A DNA stretch of 64,000 bases from Candidatus Gastranaerophilales bacterium (lineage in GTDB: Bacteria; Cyanobacteriota; Vampirovibrionia; Gastranaerophilales; Gastranaerophilaceae), in NCBI GenBank assembly GCA_944322745.1, contig CALUPV010000001.1:310001-374000 (forward strand), given 5' to 3'. Under the pieces are notes generated by a model. That model was given only the letters and a program-made list of their open reading frames with translations. It was not told the origin of the DNA and searched no databases. Positions 1 through 9,480 of this stretch are shown here, piece after piece. How positions within the stretch are numbered: position 1 is the stretch's first letter; each line of letters begins with the position of its first letter. The translations under genes and the position numbers were made by a program.

Positions 1-989
1 GCAAGTTCAGCTATCTTATGAGCCGGTTGACCAACTATAGCAGGATGAGCAGTTCCTCTCTTAGGATCAATGAAAGGAAGATCTACCATTTTCTTTTGCT
101 CTGCTTTATTTACGAGATATGCACCTCTGTATTCAAATTCTTTTTTAACTTCTTCATAAACACTATCAACAACAACTACAGATTGTTCTGAAGCACAAAT
201 CATACCATTATCAAATGTTTTTGACATTAATATTGAAGAAACAGCCATTTTTATATCAGCAGTTTCATCAATAACTGCTGATGTATTACCAGGACCTACA
301 CCTAATGCCGGATTACCTGAAGAATATGCTGCTTTAACCATTCCAGGACCACCTGTTGCAACAATACACGATATTGATGGGTGTTGCATTAAAGTATTTG
401 ATAATTCAATAGATGGAACATCAATCCAACCGATAATATCTTCGGGAGCACCTGCTTTAACTGCCGCTTCTAATACCAATTTTGCTGCAGCAATTGTACA
501 TTTTGTTGCTCTCGGGTGTGGTGAAAATATAATACCATTTCTTGTTTTTAAAGCTATTAATGATTTAAAAATAGCTGTTGATGTTGGGTTTGTAGTAGGA
601 ATAATACCTGCTATTACACCCAAAGGTTCAGCTACTATTTTAATACCATTTGCTTTATCTTCTTTTATTATTCCACATGTTTTTGCATTTTTATGTTTAT
701 TGTAAATGTATTCAGAAGCAAAGTGATTTTTAATAATCTTATCTTCTAATACGCCCATGCCTGTTTCTTCAACGGCCATTCTTGCAAGTGGAATTCTAGC
801 TTTATCAGCAGCTGTAGCTGCTGCCTTAAAAATAGCATCTACTTTTTCTTGAGAGAATGTTTCATAGATTTTTTGAGCTTTTTTTACTTTAGAAATAAGA
901 ACTTCTAATTGATCAAGTGTTTCAACAACATCTGACTTATTCAAAGCTTTTTCTAAAGATTCAACAGTCTTCTTACTTTTCGTTGTCAT
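1..989 (-). CDS. adhE: Bifunctional aldehyde-alcohol dehydrogenase AdhE, N-terminal part (cut by window edge)
   Basis: The minus-strand reading frame opens at 989 (MTTKSKKTVESLEKAL...) and runs off the left edge after about 329 codons, so only part of the acetaldehyde dehydrogenase half is present. AdhE converts acetyl-CoA to acetaldehyde and then ethanol while reoxidising NADH. Visible family landmarks are PTTNPTSTAIFKSL, the ATGGPGMVKAAYSSG nucleotide-binding stretch and the catalytic Cys in FDNGMICASEQSVV. The start region (VKKAQKIYETFSQEKVD) matches AdhE rather than the stand-alone acylating enzymes. Relative to AdhE it has a roughly 25-residue N-terminal extension. The iron alcohol dehydrogenase half would lie outside the window, so bifunctionality is inferred. 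Confidence 0.93.
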   Translation of the reverse strand, partial: MTTKSKKTVESLEKALNKSDVVETLDQLEVLISKVKKAQKIYETFSQEKVDAIFKAAATAADKARIPLARMAVEETGMGVLEDKIIKNHFASEYIYNKHKNAKTCGIIKEDKANGIKIVAEPLGVIAGIIPTTNPTSTAIFKSLIALKTRNGIIFSPHPRATKCTIAAAKLVLEAAVKAGAPEDIIGWIDVPSIELSNTLMQHPSISCIVATGGPGMVKAAYSSGNPALGVGPGNTSAVIDETADIKMAVSSILMSKTFDNGMICASEQSVVVVDSVYEEVKKEFEYRGAYLVNKAEQKKMVDLPFIDPKRGTAHPAIVGQPAHKIAEL

Positions 990-1026
990 AATGTTTCAAA
1001 TCCTTTCGTGATTAAAATCTCTATTT

Positions 1027-1057
1027 ATAATAGACCATAAATATAAATTAAAGTCAA
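1027..1057 (-). promoter_or_regulatory. Candidate sigma-70 promoter of adhE
   Basis: On the minus strand TTGACT (1057-1052) and TATTAT (1032-1027) are 19 bp apart, about 40 bp upstream of the adhE ATG. The TTGACT box recurs upstream of the pyr operon and tRNA-Lys. An AAAGGA Shine-Dalgarno-like run lies about 11 nt before the start. Confidence 0.5.
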
Positions 1058-1082
1058 TTAAGTTCTGTATTAAGATAATATA

Positions 1083-1116
1083 AAGAAAAAAGAGGCGGTT
1101 AAAAAACCGCCTCTTT
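1083..1116 (-). terminator. Intrinsic terminator after the GH77-like gene
   Basis: A 12-bp perfect stem (AAAGAGGCGGTT / AACCGCCTCTTT, 1089-1100 with 1105-1116) has a 4-nt loop and is followed on the minus strand by a T run. It lies 14 bp beyond the stop of the minus-strand glucanotransferase gene and upstream of adhE. Confidence 0.85.
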
Positions 1117-1129
1117 CTCTTAATATATT

Positions 1130-2986
1130 TTATGCATTTAAAATCATTCTATCAGCATCTTTTCTTGTCATTGGACCATCTTGTCTCAGAATATTTGCGA
1201 AATAATCTAACTTATCAGTAATGGCAGAATGTCTTCCGTTTTGTTTTGCCTTAATTGCTTTACTTAAAGCATCAGCACTATTTAAACCTTTACCCTGAGA
1301 CAAATTTCTAAAGTATTCTTGTTCATAGTCTTGTGATGCTCTATATGACCAATTCCCTGCTGTTGTATTTGGAACATTTATTCTTCTTCTGGAACCTAAT
1401 ATATCAGGAAGCGTTGCAAATTGATTTTTTGTTGTAAATAATTCAGCAAAAACCGCCTTTGAGAGTGCTTCTTGAGAATGTTCCAATTCATGCTTATTTA
1501 AATGCAAATCTTTTGATAAATAACCTGCACGTTCTTTACCGTTTTCGACTTGTTCTAATAGACTATAATCATCGTGAGTACCGGGTCCGATTGTATAATC
1601 TCCGGGTTTCATATTTTGATATTTATTATTACCTTTTGATTCATAATATTTTACACGACCCCATTTCTCACCACCATACCTTGTAATATGAATTAATGTA
1701 GTTCCGAGATTCTTAACCGCATCCAAAGAAGCATAAGAATTACCTCCTAATAATTCTAAAAGGACCTTATCATGGGGAACATTATTTTCATCTGCAGCTC
1801 TCAAAACTATATCTTTTATAATTTGTTGTCCATTATTACCAACTTTTGGCTGATGGTCAAGTTTTCGTCCCAATTTATTACCATTTGAGTCGAATACATC
1901 TTTACCTTGATTTTTCCATGGTTCACAAATCATAGGATGAATCAGTTGCCAAGCTGCATCTATCCTAACACCGTCATATCTCTTAAAGAACAAATTAAAT
2001 TTATTATATAGTAATTCTCCAGCTTCTCCATTAATTTTATCAAAATTAATAGCAGGTGACCAACAAGAATACTTTCCGTCACCTATATCACATCCAAATT
2101 CATAATTCGGGTAAAATGCTGATTTGTGTGCCCAAAAATCTTTTTGAGAAAATCCTATTTGACAATCACCATATATATCGATACCCTGATTGTTAAAATT
2201 GACTTTTGATTCTTTCTGCTGTTTATCCGCAATAAATTGAACAAACTTTTCAAAATCTACAATATTATGACCTTCTTCATCCCGAACTTGTTTTAATTCT
2301 GATATTCGTGCCTTATCGCCTTCTTTTGTAGCAAATATATTTTGATCTCTATAGTTCCATGTTTTCATATCCTCAGAACCATTAACAAATGCAGCTGCTT
2401 CAAATAAAGCATCTCGTTCTACCCAATAACTGTTTTCTCTTTCAAACTGATCAAATTCTTTTCTCAATGGTGACGACTCATCCAGTTTTTCAAAACGGAC
2501 ATATGCTTTCTTTAACATTGCTCTTTGTCCATCCTCTGAAAAAACATTATCATAATTTACTGAATCATGGTCCGAAACTCTTGTCATGTATGAAGTTCTC
2601 AAATCTTCAGCGGTCAATAAATTTCCATAAGAATCTTCACTTAACTTATTTAAATCAATAATATGCATGCCAAGAGAAAAACCAGTACCAGAATATGGAG
2701 AACGTACATAATTCGATATTTCTCCTTGCGGTTGTAACTGTATAGAATTTACCCCACACATTACCCTTAATAATCCTGCTAAGTCTTGAGCTTCTTTAGA
2801 AAAACTTGTTCCAATTCCAGTGTCATTTTTTAATGACGGAACACTAAAATCAAATATTGTTGCCGTTGTTTTATCAAGACCAAGTTCCCTTCTTGCTGAT
2901 TGTTGTAATTTTTCAAACTCCCGTGTTTCTTTCGTTGTTAATGCTCTACCAAATGATGGTGTATTGTTCACTGCAGAAATTTTCAT
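1130..2986 (-). CDS. GH77-like 4-alpha-glucanotransferase (divergent) with N-terminal SFG motif
   Basis: A 618-residue protein if it starts at the ATG at 2986, which has AGGAG seven bases upstream (an ATG at 3022 is possible but has no such site). GH77 enzymes (amylomaltase/MalQ) transfer alpha-1,4-glucan segments. Landmarks run in GH77 order: SPYSGTGFSLGMHIIDL, the DIGDGKYSCWSPAINF region, the nucleophile-type VRIDAA, an acid/base Glu in VLLELLGG (usually EDLG) and GPGTHDDYS (usually THDND). The fit is clear but divergent, so activity is inferred. There is no Sec signal peptide. The N-terminus MKISAVNNTPSFGRAL resembles that of the lytic transglycosylase-like protein at 17.9-18.8 kb (MKISNINN). 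Confidence 0.7.
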   Translation of the reverse strand: MKISAVNNTPSFGRALTTKETREFEKLQQSARRELGLDKTTATIFDFSVPSLKNDTGIGTSFSKEAQDLAGLLRVMCGVNSIQLQPQGEISNYVRSPYSGTGFSLGMHIIDLNKLSEDSYGNLLTAEDLRTSYMTRVSDHDSVNYDNVFSEDGQRAMLKKAYVRFEKLDESSPLRKEFDQFERENSYWVERDALFEAAAFVNGSEDMKTWNYRDQNIFATKEGDKARISELKQVRDEEGHNIVDFEKFVQFIADKQQKESKVNFNNQGIDIYGDCQIGFSQKDFWAHKSAFYPNYEFGCDIGDGKYSCWSPAINFDKINGEAGELLYNKFNLFFKRYDGVRIDAAWQLIHPMICEPWKNQGKDVFDSNGNKLGRKLDHQPKVGNNGQQIIKDIVLRAADENNVPHDKVLLELLGGNSYASLDAVKNLGTTLIHITRYGGEKWGRVKYYESKGNNKYQNMKPGDYTIGPGTHDDYSLLEQVENGKERAGYLSKDLHLNKHELEHSQEALSKAVFAELFTTKNQFATLPDILGSRRRINVPNTTAGNWSYRASQDYEQEYFRNLSQGKGLNSADALSKAIKAKQNGRHSAITDKLDYFANILRQDGPMTRKDADRMILNA

Positions 2987-3100
2987 ACACATTCTCCTAA
3001 TAAAATATATAAAGACCTGCATATATAATACATGTAAAAATTTTTTTTGCTAGTTTGTAACAATAAAACAAAAAACAAACTCAACGATATAATTTTATAT

Positions 3101-4654
3101 ATGAGAAAAGGAATCTATTTATTAATTATATTTATTTTAAGTTGTTTTATTTTATGCAATGGAGTTTTAGTTGCTGATGATATTTTTTTCTATTTCATAC
3201 AAGATGGAATAAAACCTTATAAAAATTTCCTCTATGGAACTTGGGTTATGGAGTTTCAAAATTTATTTTTATACTATATTCCTTCTCTTTTAAATATTAA
3301 TTTTAATGACTGGGCATTATCATTCGGTACATTTTTTAAAGCATCGGTAATAACTGGCATAATATATTGTTTTTATAAATTAGGAACATTAAATAAAATA
3401 AATAATAAGATTATTATAATATCTTGTTCTATTATTTATTTTCTTCTCTTCATCTTTGCAAAAAAGATATTTTTTGTAGATTTTATAATATATTCCGGAT
3501 TTTTTAGATTTACATTTGCTTCTTTATTGTTACTAATATTTTTCTATTATTTCTATAAATTCTACATAAAAAAAGAAAACAAAATATTTCACCTGATATT
3601 TTTGGCAATACTTACTTCCTGTTCTTCCGAAATAGCTTTCTTTATACTATTAGGAACAACCTTCCTTGCCCTGTTACATTCTCTATTTGAAAAATCAAGA
3701 AATACAAAAAAAACTTATTTATTATCAATGATATTTTTTGCTGTAGTTACAGGGACACTAATTCTTGTCAATAATAATGGGTTTCAAAATAACATAAGCT
3801 ACAAAACTTTATGTCATACAACTGCCTTAGAAATATTAACATCTTCTTTTATTGAATATACAAAGCTTTTTATAAAAAAATTTTTTATCGACTTTGCAAT
3901 ATATTATGCTATCTTAATTATTTTACTTATTTTAAATATAAAAAAAAGGAATATAGAATCTGTTATTTTGGCCATTTTCATTAATATAAGTACTCTAGTT
4001 TTCGCTTATTGTCTTATATTTTTAGGTAAAACTCATTATAGCGGAGGATATTGGCTAAATCATAATGATATTTATACAATCTTAATTCCTCTTTTTATAT
4101 TCAATATTGTTATTCTATTATTTAATTTCATTGAAACAGAAAATCCCAAAATACAAAATTATGTTTTTATATCACTACTAATTATAAATTTTTCCTTGTT
4201 ACCGGCATTTATAAACTCAGTTCAAACATTGAAACATTCAAGTCAAAATATAAAAGCACATTCATACTTGCGGGACAAAATAAGACTTTTTTATGTTTAT
4301 AGAAATGAAGAACCTACTGTTCCTAATTTTGGTGTTTTATTTTCTTTCTTCTACCTTATACAAAATAAAAATATAGAATTTGGACAAAGTGATATAGAAA
4401 TAAATAAAGATAATGAAAAACATACTTTCCATCAATGGCTTGAAAATCACTATTACAAACATACATACAAATTAGAAAATATGAATAATGAAAATAAAGA
4501 CTTTATTCTTGTTAGCGACAAAAAAGCTTTAAAAACATTTAAAGAAAAGGGCGGTAGTTATAATGAAATATATAAAGGCAACTATCATTTTGCGGATTTA
4601 ACAAATAAAAATTTTGTTTTAAACATAAATGAAAATAACCTTATTCAGAAATAA
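3101..4654 (+). CDS. Polytopic membrane protein, GT-C-like, unknown function
   Basis: About 517 residues from the ATG at 3101 (MRKGIYLLIIFILSC); an upstream in-frame start at 3047 would add a polar stretch before the first membrane segment. Roughly ten or more hydrophobic segments fill residues 1-375, followed by a soluble C-terminal domain of about 140 residues. An acidic pair (VADDIFFYF) directly after the first membrane helix recalls the Asp motif in the first loop of GT-C glycosyltransferases, but no family is firmly recognised. It is divergent from the GH77-like gene. Function is not assigned. Confidence 0.65.
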   Translation: MRKGIYLLIIFILSCFILCNGVLVADDIFFYFIQDGIKPYKNFLYGTWVMEFQNLFLYYIPSLLNINFNDWALSFGTFFKASVITGIIYCFYKLGTLNKINNKIIIISCSIIYFLLFIFAKKIFFVDFIIYSGFFRFTFASLLLLIFFYYFYKFYIKKENKIFHLIFLAILTSCSSEIAFFILLGTTFLALLHSLFEKSRNTKKTYLLSMIFFAVVTGTLILVNNNGFQNNISYKTLCHTTALEILTSSFIEYTKLFIKKFFIDFAIYYAILIILLILNIKKRNIESVILAIFINISTLVFAYCLIFLGKTHYSGGYWLNHNDIYTILIPLFIFNIVILLFNFIETENPKIQNYVFISLLIINFSLLPAFINSVQTLKHSSQNIKAHSYLRDKIRLFYVYRNEEPTVPNFGVLFSFFYLIQNKNIEFGQSDIEINKDNEKHTFHQWLENHYYKHTYKLENMNNENKDFILVSDKKALKTFKEKGGSYNEIYKGNYHFADLTNKNFVLNINENNLIQK

Positions 4655-4662
4655 ACTTAACA

Positions 4663-4688
4663 AAAAAGATAAAATATGTTATCTTTTT
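4663..4688 (+). terminator. A/T-rich terminator-like hairpin
   Basis: AAAAAGATAA (4663-4672) pairs with TTATCTTTTT (4679-4688) around a 6-nt loop. It lies just after the stop at 4654 and ahead of the next start at 4714. The stem is A/T-rich, so strength is doubtful. Confidence 0.5.
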
Positions 4689-4713
4689 GGATAGTTACTT
4701 GCTTGGAGGAGCT

Positions 4714-6009
4714 ATGGAGAAGGCGCAATGGAGTTCTCATATTAGTTTTATTATTGCGACTGTTGGAAGCGCCGTAGGTTTGGGTAACATCTGGCGTTTT
4801 CCATATATTATGGGAAAAAATGGTGGAGCTATTTTCCTTTTAACATATTTATTGTTAATTGCATTTATTTGTATTATTCCGTTATTGTGTGAATTATTTA
4901 TTGGTAAAATATATAAAAAAGATACCGTTTCTGCCTTTGCTGAAATAAATCCTAAGTTTAAATGGTTTGGCTGGTTATGCATAATAACTGTTATTTTAAT
5001 ACCTTGTTTCTATTTTGTTGTTGGTGGCTGGATTTTAAACTATATATGGATTTTTCTAACTAATAGAATTCCAGACAATTTTGCACAGTATTTTTCTTCT
5101 TTCAGCTCCCAAGTAACAATACCTTGTTTTCTTTCTATTCTTTTCCTATTAATGACAGCAATATTTCCATTTCGAGGTGTAAATAAAGGAATAGAAAAAG
5201 CTAATAATATAATGATGCCGCTTTTTGCTTTAATGCTAATTATTATGGCTGTATATGCAATAACTCTGCCCGGAGCGAAAGAAGGTTTAACTTTTATGTT
5301 TAAACCTGATTTTTCTCAATTTAATTCAAAGATGGTTCTTACCGCTTTAGGACAAGCCCTTTTTACTTTAAGTATTGGCATGGGGGCAATAATAACTTAC
5401 GGTAGTTACATGAAAAAAGATACTAATATTATTAAATCTGCATATACTTTAATATTTTTTGATACATTAATAGCAGTTATTGCAGGTATAATGATTTTCC
5501 CTATTGTATTTTCTTTCGGTGTAACTCCATCTGCCGGAGCAACTTTAGTATTTATCTCATTACCGGAAATGTTTGCAAAATTACCTTTTCCTGCTATAAC
5601 TGGACTGCTATTTTTTACTCTTCTGTTTTTTGCGGCGATAACCTCCGGTATTAGCATTATGGAAACTGCTGTTGCTTCTTTTATTAACCAATTCAAAATT
5701 TCAAGACAAAAAGCAACTGTTATTTTGAGTATTATAATAGGACTAATTACTATTCCTTCTACTCTTTCATTTAGTCTTTTAAGTCATTTTAGCTTAGCTG
5801 AAAAAAACTTTTTTGATTTTTTAGATTACACTACTTCTAATATTTTACTCCCTTTTAATACTTTATTAATCTGTCTAATTGCAGGTTGGTGCATAAAAGG
5901 ACTTTGGAAAAACGAAATCGGAGAAAACTTTTTTGGATATTCATTTAATATTTTATTAAAATTTATTATTCCTGTAATTTTAATATATGTTATTCTTAGT
6001 GGTTCATAA
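4714..6009 (+). CDS. Sodium:neurotransmitter symporter (NSS/SNF) family amino-acid transporter
   Basis: 431 residues from the ATG at 4714, chosen because GGAGG sits five bases upstream; an upstream TTG at 4687 lacks support. It is LeuT-fold: the TM1 signature GSAVGLGNIWRFPY is intact (residues about 20-33), and about 11 hydrophobic segments follow. Bacterial NSS members import amino acids or related small molecules with sodium. Substrate cannot be read from sequence. The gene stands alone, with a terminator-like hairpin on each side. Confidence 0.88.
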   Translation: MEKAQWSSHISFIIATVGSAVGLGNIWRFPYIMGKNGGAIFLLTYLLLIAFICIIPLLCELFIGKIYKKDTVSAFAEINPKFKWFGWLCIITVILIPCFYFVVGGWILNYIWIFLTNRIPDNFAQYFSSFSSQVTIPCFLSILFLLMTAIFPFRGVNKGIEKANNIMMPLFALMLIIMAVYAITLPGAKEGLTFMFKPDFSQFNSKMVLTALGQALFTLSIGMGAIITYGSYMKKDTNIIKSAYTLIFFDTLIAVIAGIMIFPIVFSFGVTPSAGATLVFISLPEMFAKLPFPAITGLLFFTLLFFAAITSGISIMETAVASFINQFKISRQKATVILSIIIGLITIPSTLSFSLLSHFSLAEKNFFDFLDYTTSNILLPFNTLLICLIAGWCIKGLWKNEIGENFFGYSFNILLKFIIPVILIYVILSGS

Positions 6010-6013
6010 GAAA

Positions 6014-6040
6014 TAAGAGGCGGGTTATAATCGCCTCTTA
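6014..6040. terminator. Bidirectional intrinsic terminator between NSS gene and pyr operon
   Basis: TAAGAGGCG (6014-6022) pairs with CGCCTCTTA (6032-6040) around a 9-nt loop. It lies between the convergent NSS gene and the 3' end of the pyr operon and could serve both strands, although the flanking T runs are imperfect. Confidence 0.7.
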
Positions 6041-6045
6041 TATAC

Positions 6046-6186
6046 TTATTTCTTAAATATTTCCGGATGATTTGAATTAGATAAAACTATTTCTCGGTAT
6101 TCATTTTTATCTATATCAATTCCCATATTTTTGATATTTATTTGGAATTTCTTCTTTTTCTTTTGTACTTTAATTTTTTCGTCCAT
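6046..6186 (-). CDS. Small 46-codon ORF at the distal end of the pyr operon
   Basis: The frame MDEKIKVQKKKKKFQINI... starts at 6186, nine bases past the carB stop, with AGGA about eight bases upstream, and ends directly before the operon terminator. The product is 46 residues, very basic at the N-terminus, with no membrane segment. The spacing suggests translational coupling to carB. I do not recognise a family. It could be spurious, but placement and ribosome site favour a real small protein. Confidence 0.5.
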   Translation of the reverse strand: MDEKIKVQKKKKKFQINIKNMGIDIDKNEYREIVLSNSNHPEIFKK

Positions 6187-6195
6187 AAATATTTC

Positions 6196-9100
6196 CTACC
6201 GACAAATTAATTCTGAATTTCTATATTTATCAATACTATCATAAGTCAATTTATCATCCTTCATATAATATTTCAATGCTTCCAAATAAGCCTTAGCAGT
6301 ATCTAAAACAGTAAAGCACGGCGTTGAATACATTTCGGCAATTGTCCTTATCAAGAAACCTCTGTCTTCACTACCATATCTAGCTGAATTATTATTAGTT
6401 GTAGGTGTATTTATAATAAAGCAAAGTTCTTTATTTTTCATATTTCTTTGAATCTTTTGAATATCAAATTTTTCTATCTCTTTTGATTCTATATTATGAA
6501 GTTTCAAAAATTTATGAGTACCGGTTGTCGCAACAAGATTATAGCCCAAATCAACAAGTGTTTTTGCCACTTCTACGCTATCTTTCTTATAATGATCATT
6601 TATCGAAATTAATACATTACCTCTTTCCTTTGAAAGTTTATATCCGGCAGCTAAAAATCCTTTAATCAAAGCTCTTTCATAATTAGTATCTACACCTAAG
6701 ACTTCACCTGTAGACTTCATTTCAGGAGCCAAAGCAGGATCTATCCTGTTTAATTTTTGGAACGAGAATATTGGTATCTTTGCACATACAAGATTCGTAG
6801 TATCTACCAATCCAGGTTTATAACCTTGTTCTACAATTGATTTACCCATTATTGCATCGATTGCAATTTTTACCATCGGTATTCCGGTAACTTTACTTAA
6901 AATCGGTACTGTTCTTGAAGCACGCGGATTTACCTCAATGATATATGCAATATCATCCTTCAGTACAAATTGAATATTCATAAGCCCTTTTACTTTAAGT
7001 GCTCGTGCTATTTTTTCAGTATAATCTATCAAATTTTTAATAACTTCATCAGATATTGTTCTTGTTGGATATAGTGCTATAGAATCACCAGAATGAATAC
7101 CCGCTCTTTCTATATGTTCAGTAATTGCAGGAATCAATACATTTTCACCATCTGAAATTGCATCAAATTCAAGTTCTGTACCTTCAATATATTGGTCGAT
7201 TAAAATAGGATGTTCATCTGAGAATTTCAATGCTCCTTCAATATATGAAATAAGTTCATCTTTATTATAAACTACCTGCATTCCTCTTCCACCGATTACA
7301 TAAGATGGTCTTACCAAAAGAGGATAACCAAGTGTTCTAGCAACTTCTAATGCTTCTGATTGTTTTTTTATAGCAAATCCTTTTGGTTGCGGAATGTTCA
7401 ATTCTCTCAATAATTGTTCAAATAATTTCCTATCTTCCGCTATATTAATTGAATCTAATGACGTACCTAAAATCTTAACACCTCTTGCGTGGAGTTTTGG
7501 AGCCAAATTAATAGCCGTTTGTCCTCCAAATTGAACCATTACACCTTCAGGATTTTCTTTTTCAATTATATTCATTATGTTTTCAATATGCATTGGTTCA
7601 AAATATAATTTATCTGCAACATCAAAATCTGTTGAAAGCGTTTCAGGATTTGAATTAACTATTAATGACTTATAATTATGATTTCTCACCTCCCAAGCCG
7701 CATGGACTGAACAATAGTCAAATTCTATACCTTGACCTATTCTTATCGGGCCCGAGCCTAAAATTAAAATTTTCTTATCTTCACTATTTGAATTACTTTC
7801 ATCAAATTCATTGTATGTTGAATAATAATACGGCGTATAAGCTTTAAATTCAGCCGCACAAGTATCAACAATTTTAAATGAAGCACTTATTGAGTTTTCT
7901 TTTCTCATTTTTTCAATATCAGACAATGAATTTTGAGTATATTTGGCTATCTCTTCATCTAAAAAGCCTTTTTCTTTTGCTTCTAAATATAAATCGGGAG
8001 TTAAGGTTTCACTCTTTAGTCTATTTTCAAAATCAACCAAACTTTTGATTTTATATATAAACCATTTATCTATTTTTGTTATTTTATTGATTTCATCAAC
8101 ACTAATACCACGATTTATAGCTTCTGCAACTCTAAAAATTCTTCTATCATCTTGAACATGCAAAAGTGCTTTTAGTTCTTCTTCACTACATTCAATATGA
8201 CGACCTCTTAGTAAACCTGTATATTTAGATTCAATTGAAGTTATAGCTTTTTTGAATGAACTTTCAAATGTTCTTCCTATTGCCATTACTTCGCCTGTAG
8301 CTTTCATTTTTGTACCAAGAATTCTATCTCCGTGTTTAAATTTATCAAACGGCCATTTAGGTATTTTAGTTACAACATAATCTATTGCCGGTTCAAATGC
8401 TGCAACTGTTTTCTTTGTAATTGAATTAGGTATTTCGTGGAGATTATATCCGATTGCTATTTTTGTTGTTATTTTAGCAATAGGATAGCCTGTTGCTTTA
8501 GACGCAAGAGCAGATGAACGGCTTACTCTTGGATTAACTTCTATTACATAATATTGATTACTTACGGTATCTAAAGCAAATTGAACGTTACATCCGCCTT
8601 CAATTTTTAATGCTTTAATAATCTTCAATGCTGCACTTCTTAACATTTGGCATTCTTTATTAGTTAAGGTCTGTGTTGGTGCAACTACAAAACTATCACC
8701 TGTATGAATACCAATAGGATCAATATTTTCCATATTACATATCGAAATACTTGTATTATTTGCATCTCGAATTACTTCATATTCAATTTCTTTATATCCT
8801 GCAATACTTTTTTCAACGAGAACTTGAGAAATAGGGCTTAAAGATAAACCGGTGTATACTATCTCTTCATACTCACCATAGTTATTTGCAATACCGCCTC
8901 CTGTACCACCAAGGGTATATGCAGGTCTTACAATAATAGGGAAACCTATCTTTTGAGCAAATTTCTTTGCTTCTTCAAAACTCGAAACAATGTCACTTTC
9001 AGGTATGGGTTCACCTATTTCCAGCATAAGATTTTTAAATAGCTCTCTATCTTCTGCTTTTTTTATTGATTCAATTTTTGTACCTAAAAGTTCAACATTG

Positions 9101-9432
9101 TATTTTTCCAAAATTCCAGCTTCATATAAGCTTACTGCTAAATTTAAACCTGTTTGTCCGCCTAAAGTTGCTATAATTCCGTTTGGTCTTTCTTTATCTA
9201 TTATATAAGTTAACGATTCTACCGTTAAAGGTTCTATATAAACTTTATCCGCAATATTTTCATCTGTCATAATTGTTGCAGGATTTGAGTTTACAAGGAC
9301 TACTTCAATATTTTCTTCTTTCAAGGCTCTGCAAGCTTGAACTCCGGCATAATCGAACTCTGCAGCCTGACCTATAACTATAGGACCTGAACCTATTACT
9401 AAAACTTTTTTTATTTTTGTATTTATTGGCAT
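6196..9432 (-). CDS. carB: Carbamoyl-phosphate synthase large subunit CarB
   Basis: 1078 residues, full length for CarB (E. coli about 1073). It makes carbamoyl phosphate from bicarbonate, ammonia (delivered by CarA) and two ATP. Both homologous halves are present: GSGPIVIGQAAEFDYAG with RPAYTLGGTGGG, and GSGPIRIGQGIEFDYC with RPSYVIGGRGMQ. The C-terminal MGS-like allosteric domain includes NVLISINDHYKK and LVATTGTHKFL. It follows the pyrF::carA fusion by about 48 bp and is the last large gene of the operon. Nothing is obviously missing. Confidence 0.97.
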   Translation of the reverse strand: MPINTKIKKVLVIGSGPIVIGQAAEFDYAGVQACRALKEENIEVVLVNSNPATIMTDENIADKVYIEPLTVESLTYIIDKERPNGIIATLGGQTGLNLAVSLYEAGILEKYNVELLGTKIESIKKAEDRELFKNLMLEIGEPIPESDIVSSFEEAKKFAQKIGFPIIVRPAYTLGGTGGGIANNYGEYEEIVYTGLSLSPISQVLVEKSIAGYKEIEYEVIRDANNTSISICNMENIDPIGIHTGDSFVVAPTQTLTNKECQMLRSAALKIIKALKIEGGCNVQFALDTVSNQYYVIEVNPRVSRSSALASKATGYPIAKITTKIAIGYNLHEIPNSITKKTVAAFEPAIDYVVTKIPKWPFDKFKHGDRILGTKMKATGEVMAIGRTFESSFKKAITSIESKYTGLLRGRHIECSEEELKALLHVQDDRRIFRVAEAINRGISVDEINKITKIDKWFIYKIKSLVDFENRLKSETLTPDLYLEAKEKGFLDEEIAKYTQNSLSDIEKMRKENSISASFKIVDTCAAEFKAYTPYYYSTYNEFDESNSNSEDKKILILGSGPIRIGQGIEFDYCSVHAAWEVRNHNYKSLIVNSNPETLSTDFDVADKLYFEPMHIENIMNIIEKENPEGVMVQFGGQTAINLAPKLHARGVKILGTSLDSINIAEDRKLFEQLLRELNIPQPKGFAIKKQSEALEVARTLGYPLLVRPSYVIGGRGMQVVYNKDELISYIEGALKFSDEHPILIDQYIEGTELEFDAISDGENVLIPAITEHIERAGIHSGDSIALYPTRTISDEVIKNLIDYTEKIARALKVKGLMNIQFVLKDDIAYIIEVNPRASRTVPILSKVTGIPMVKIAIDAIMGKSIVEQGYKPGLVDTTNLVCAKIPIFSFQKLNRIDPALAPEMKSTGEVLGVDTNYERALIKGFLAAGYKLSKERGNVLISINDHYKKDSVEVAKTLVDLGYNLVATTGTHKFLKLHNIESKEIEKFDIQKIQRNMKNKELCFIINTPTTNNNSARYGSEDRGFLIRTIAEMYSTPCFTVLDTAKAYLEALKYYMKDDKLTYDSIDKYRNSELICR

Positions 9433-9480
9433 TTCTATCTCTTTCTATAATTTCAATTACTTTTTCAAACTTTCAACTTG

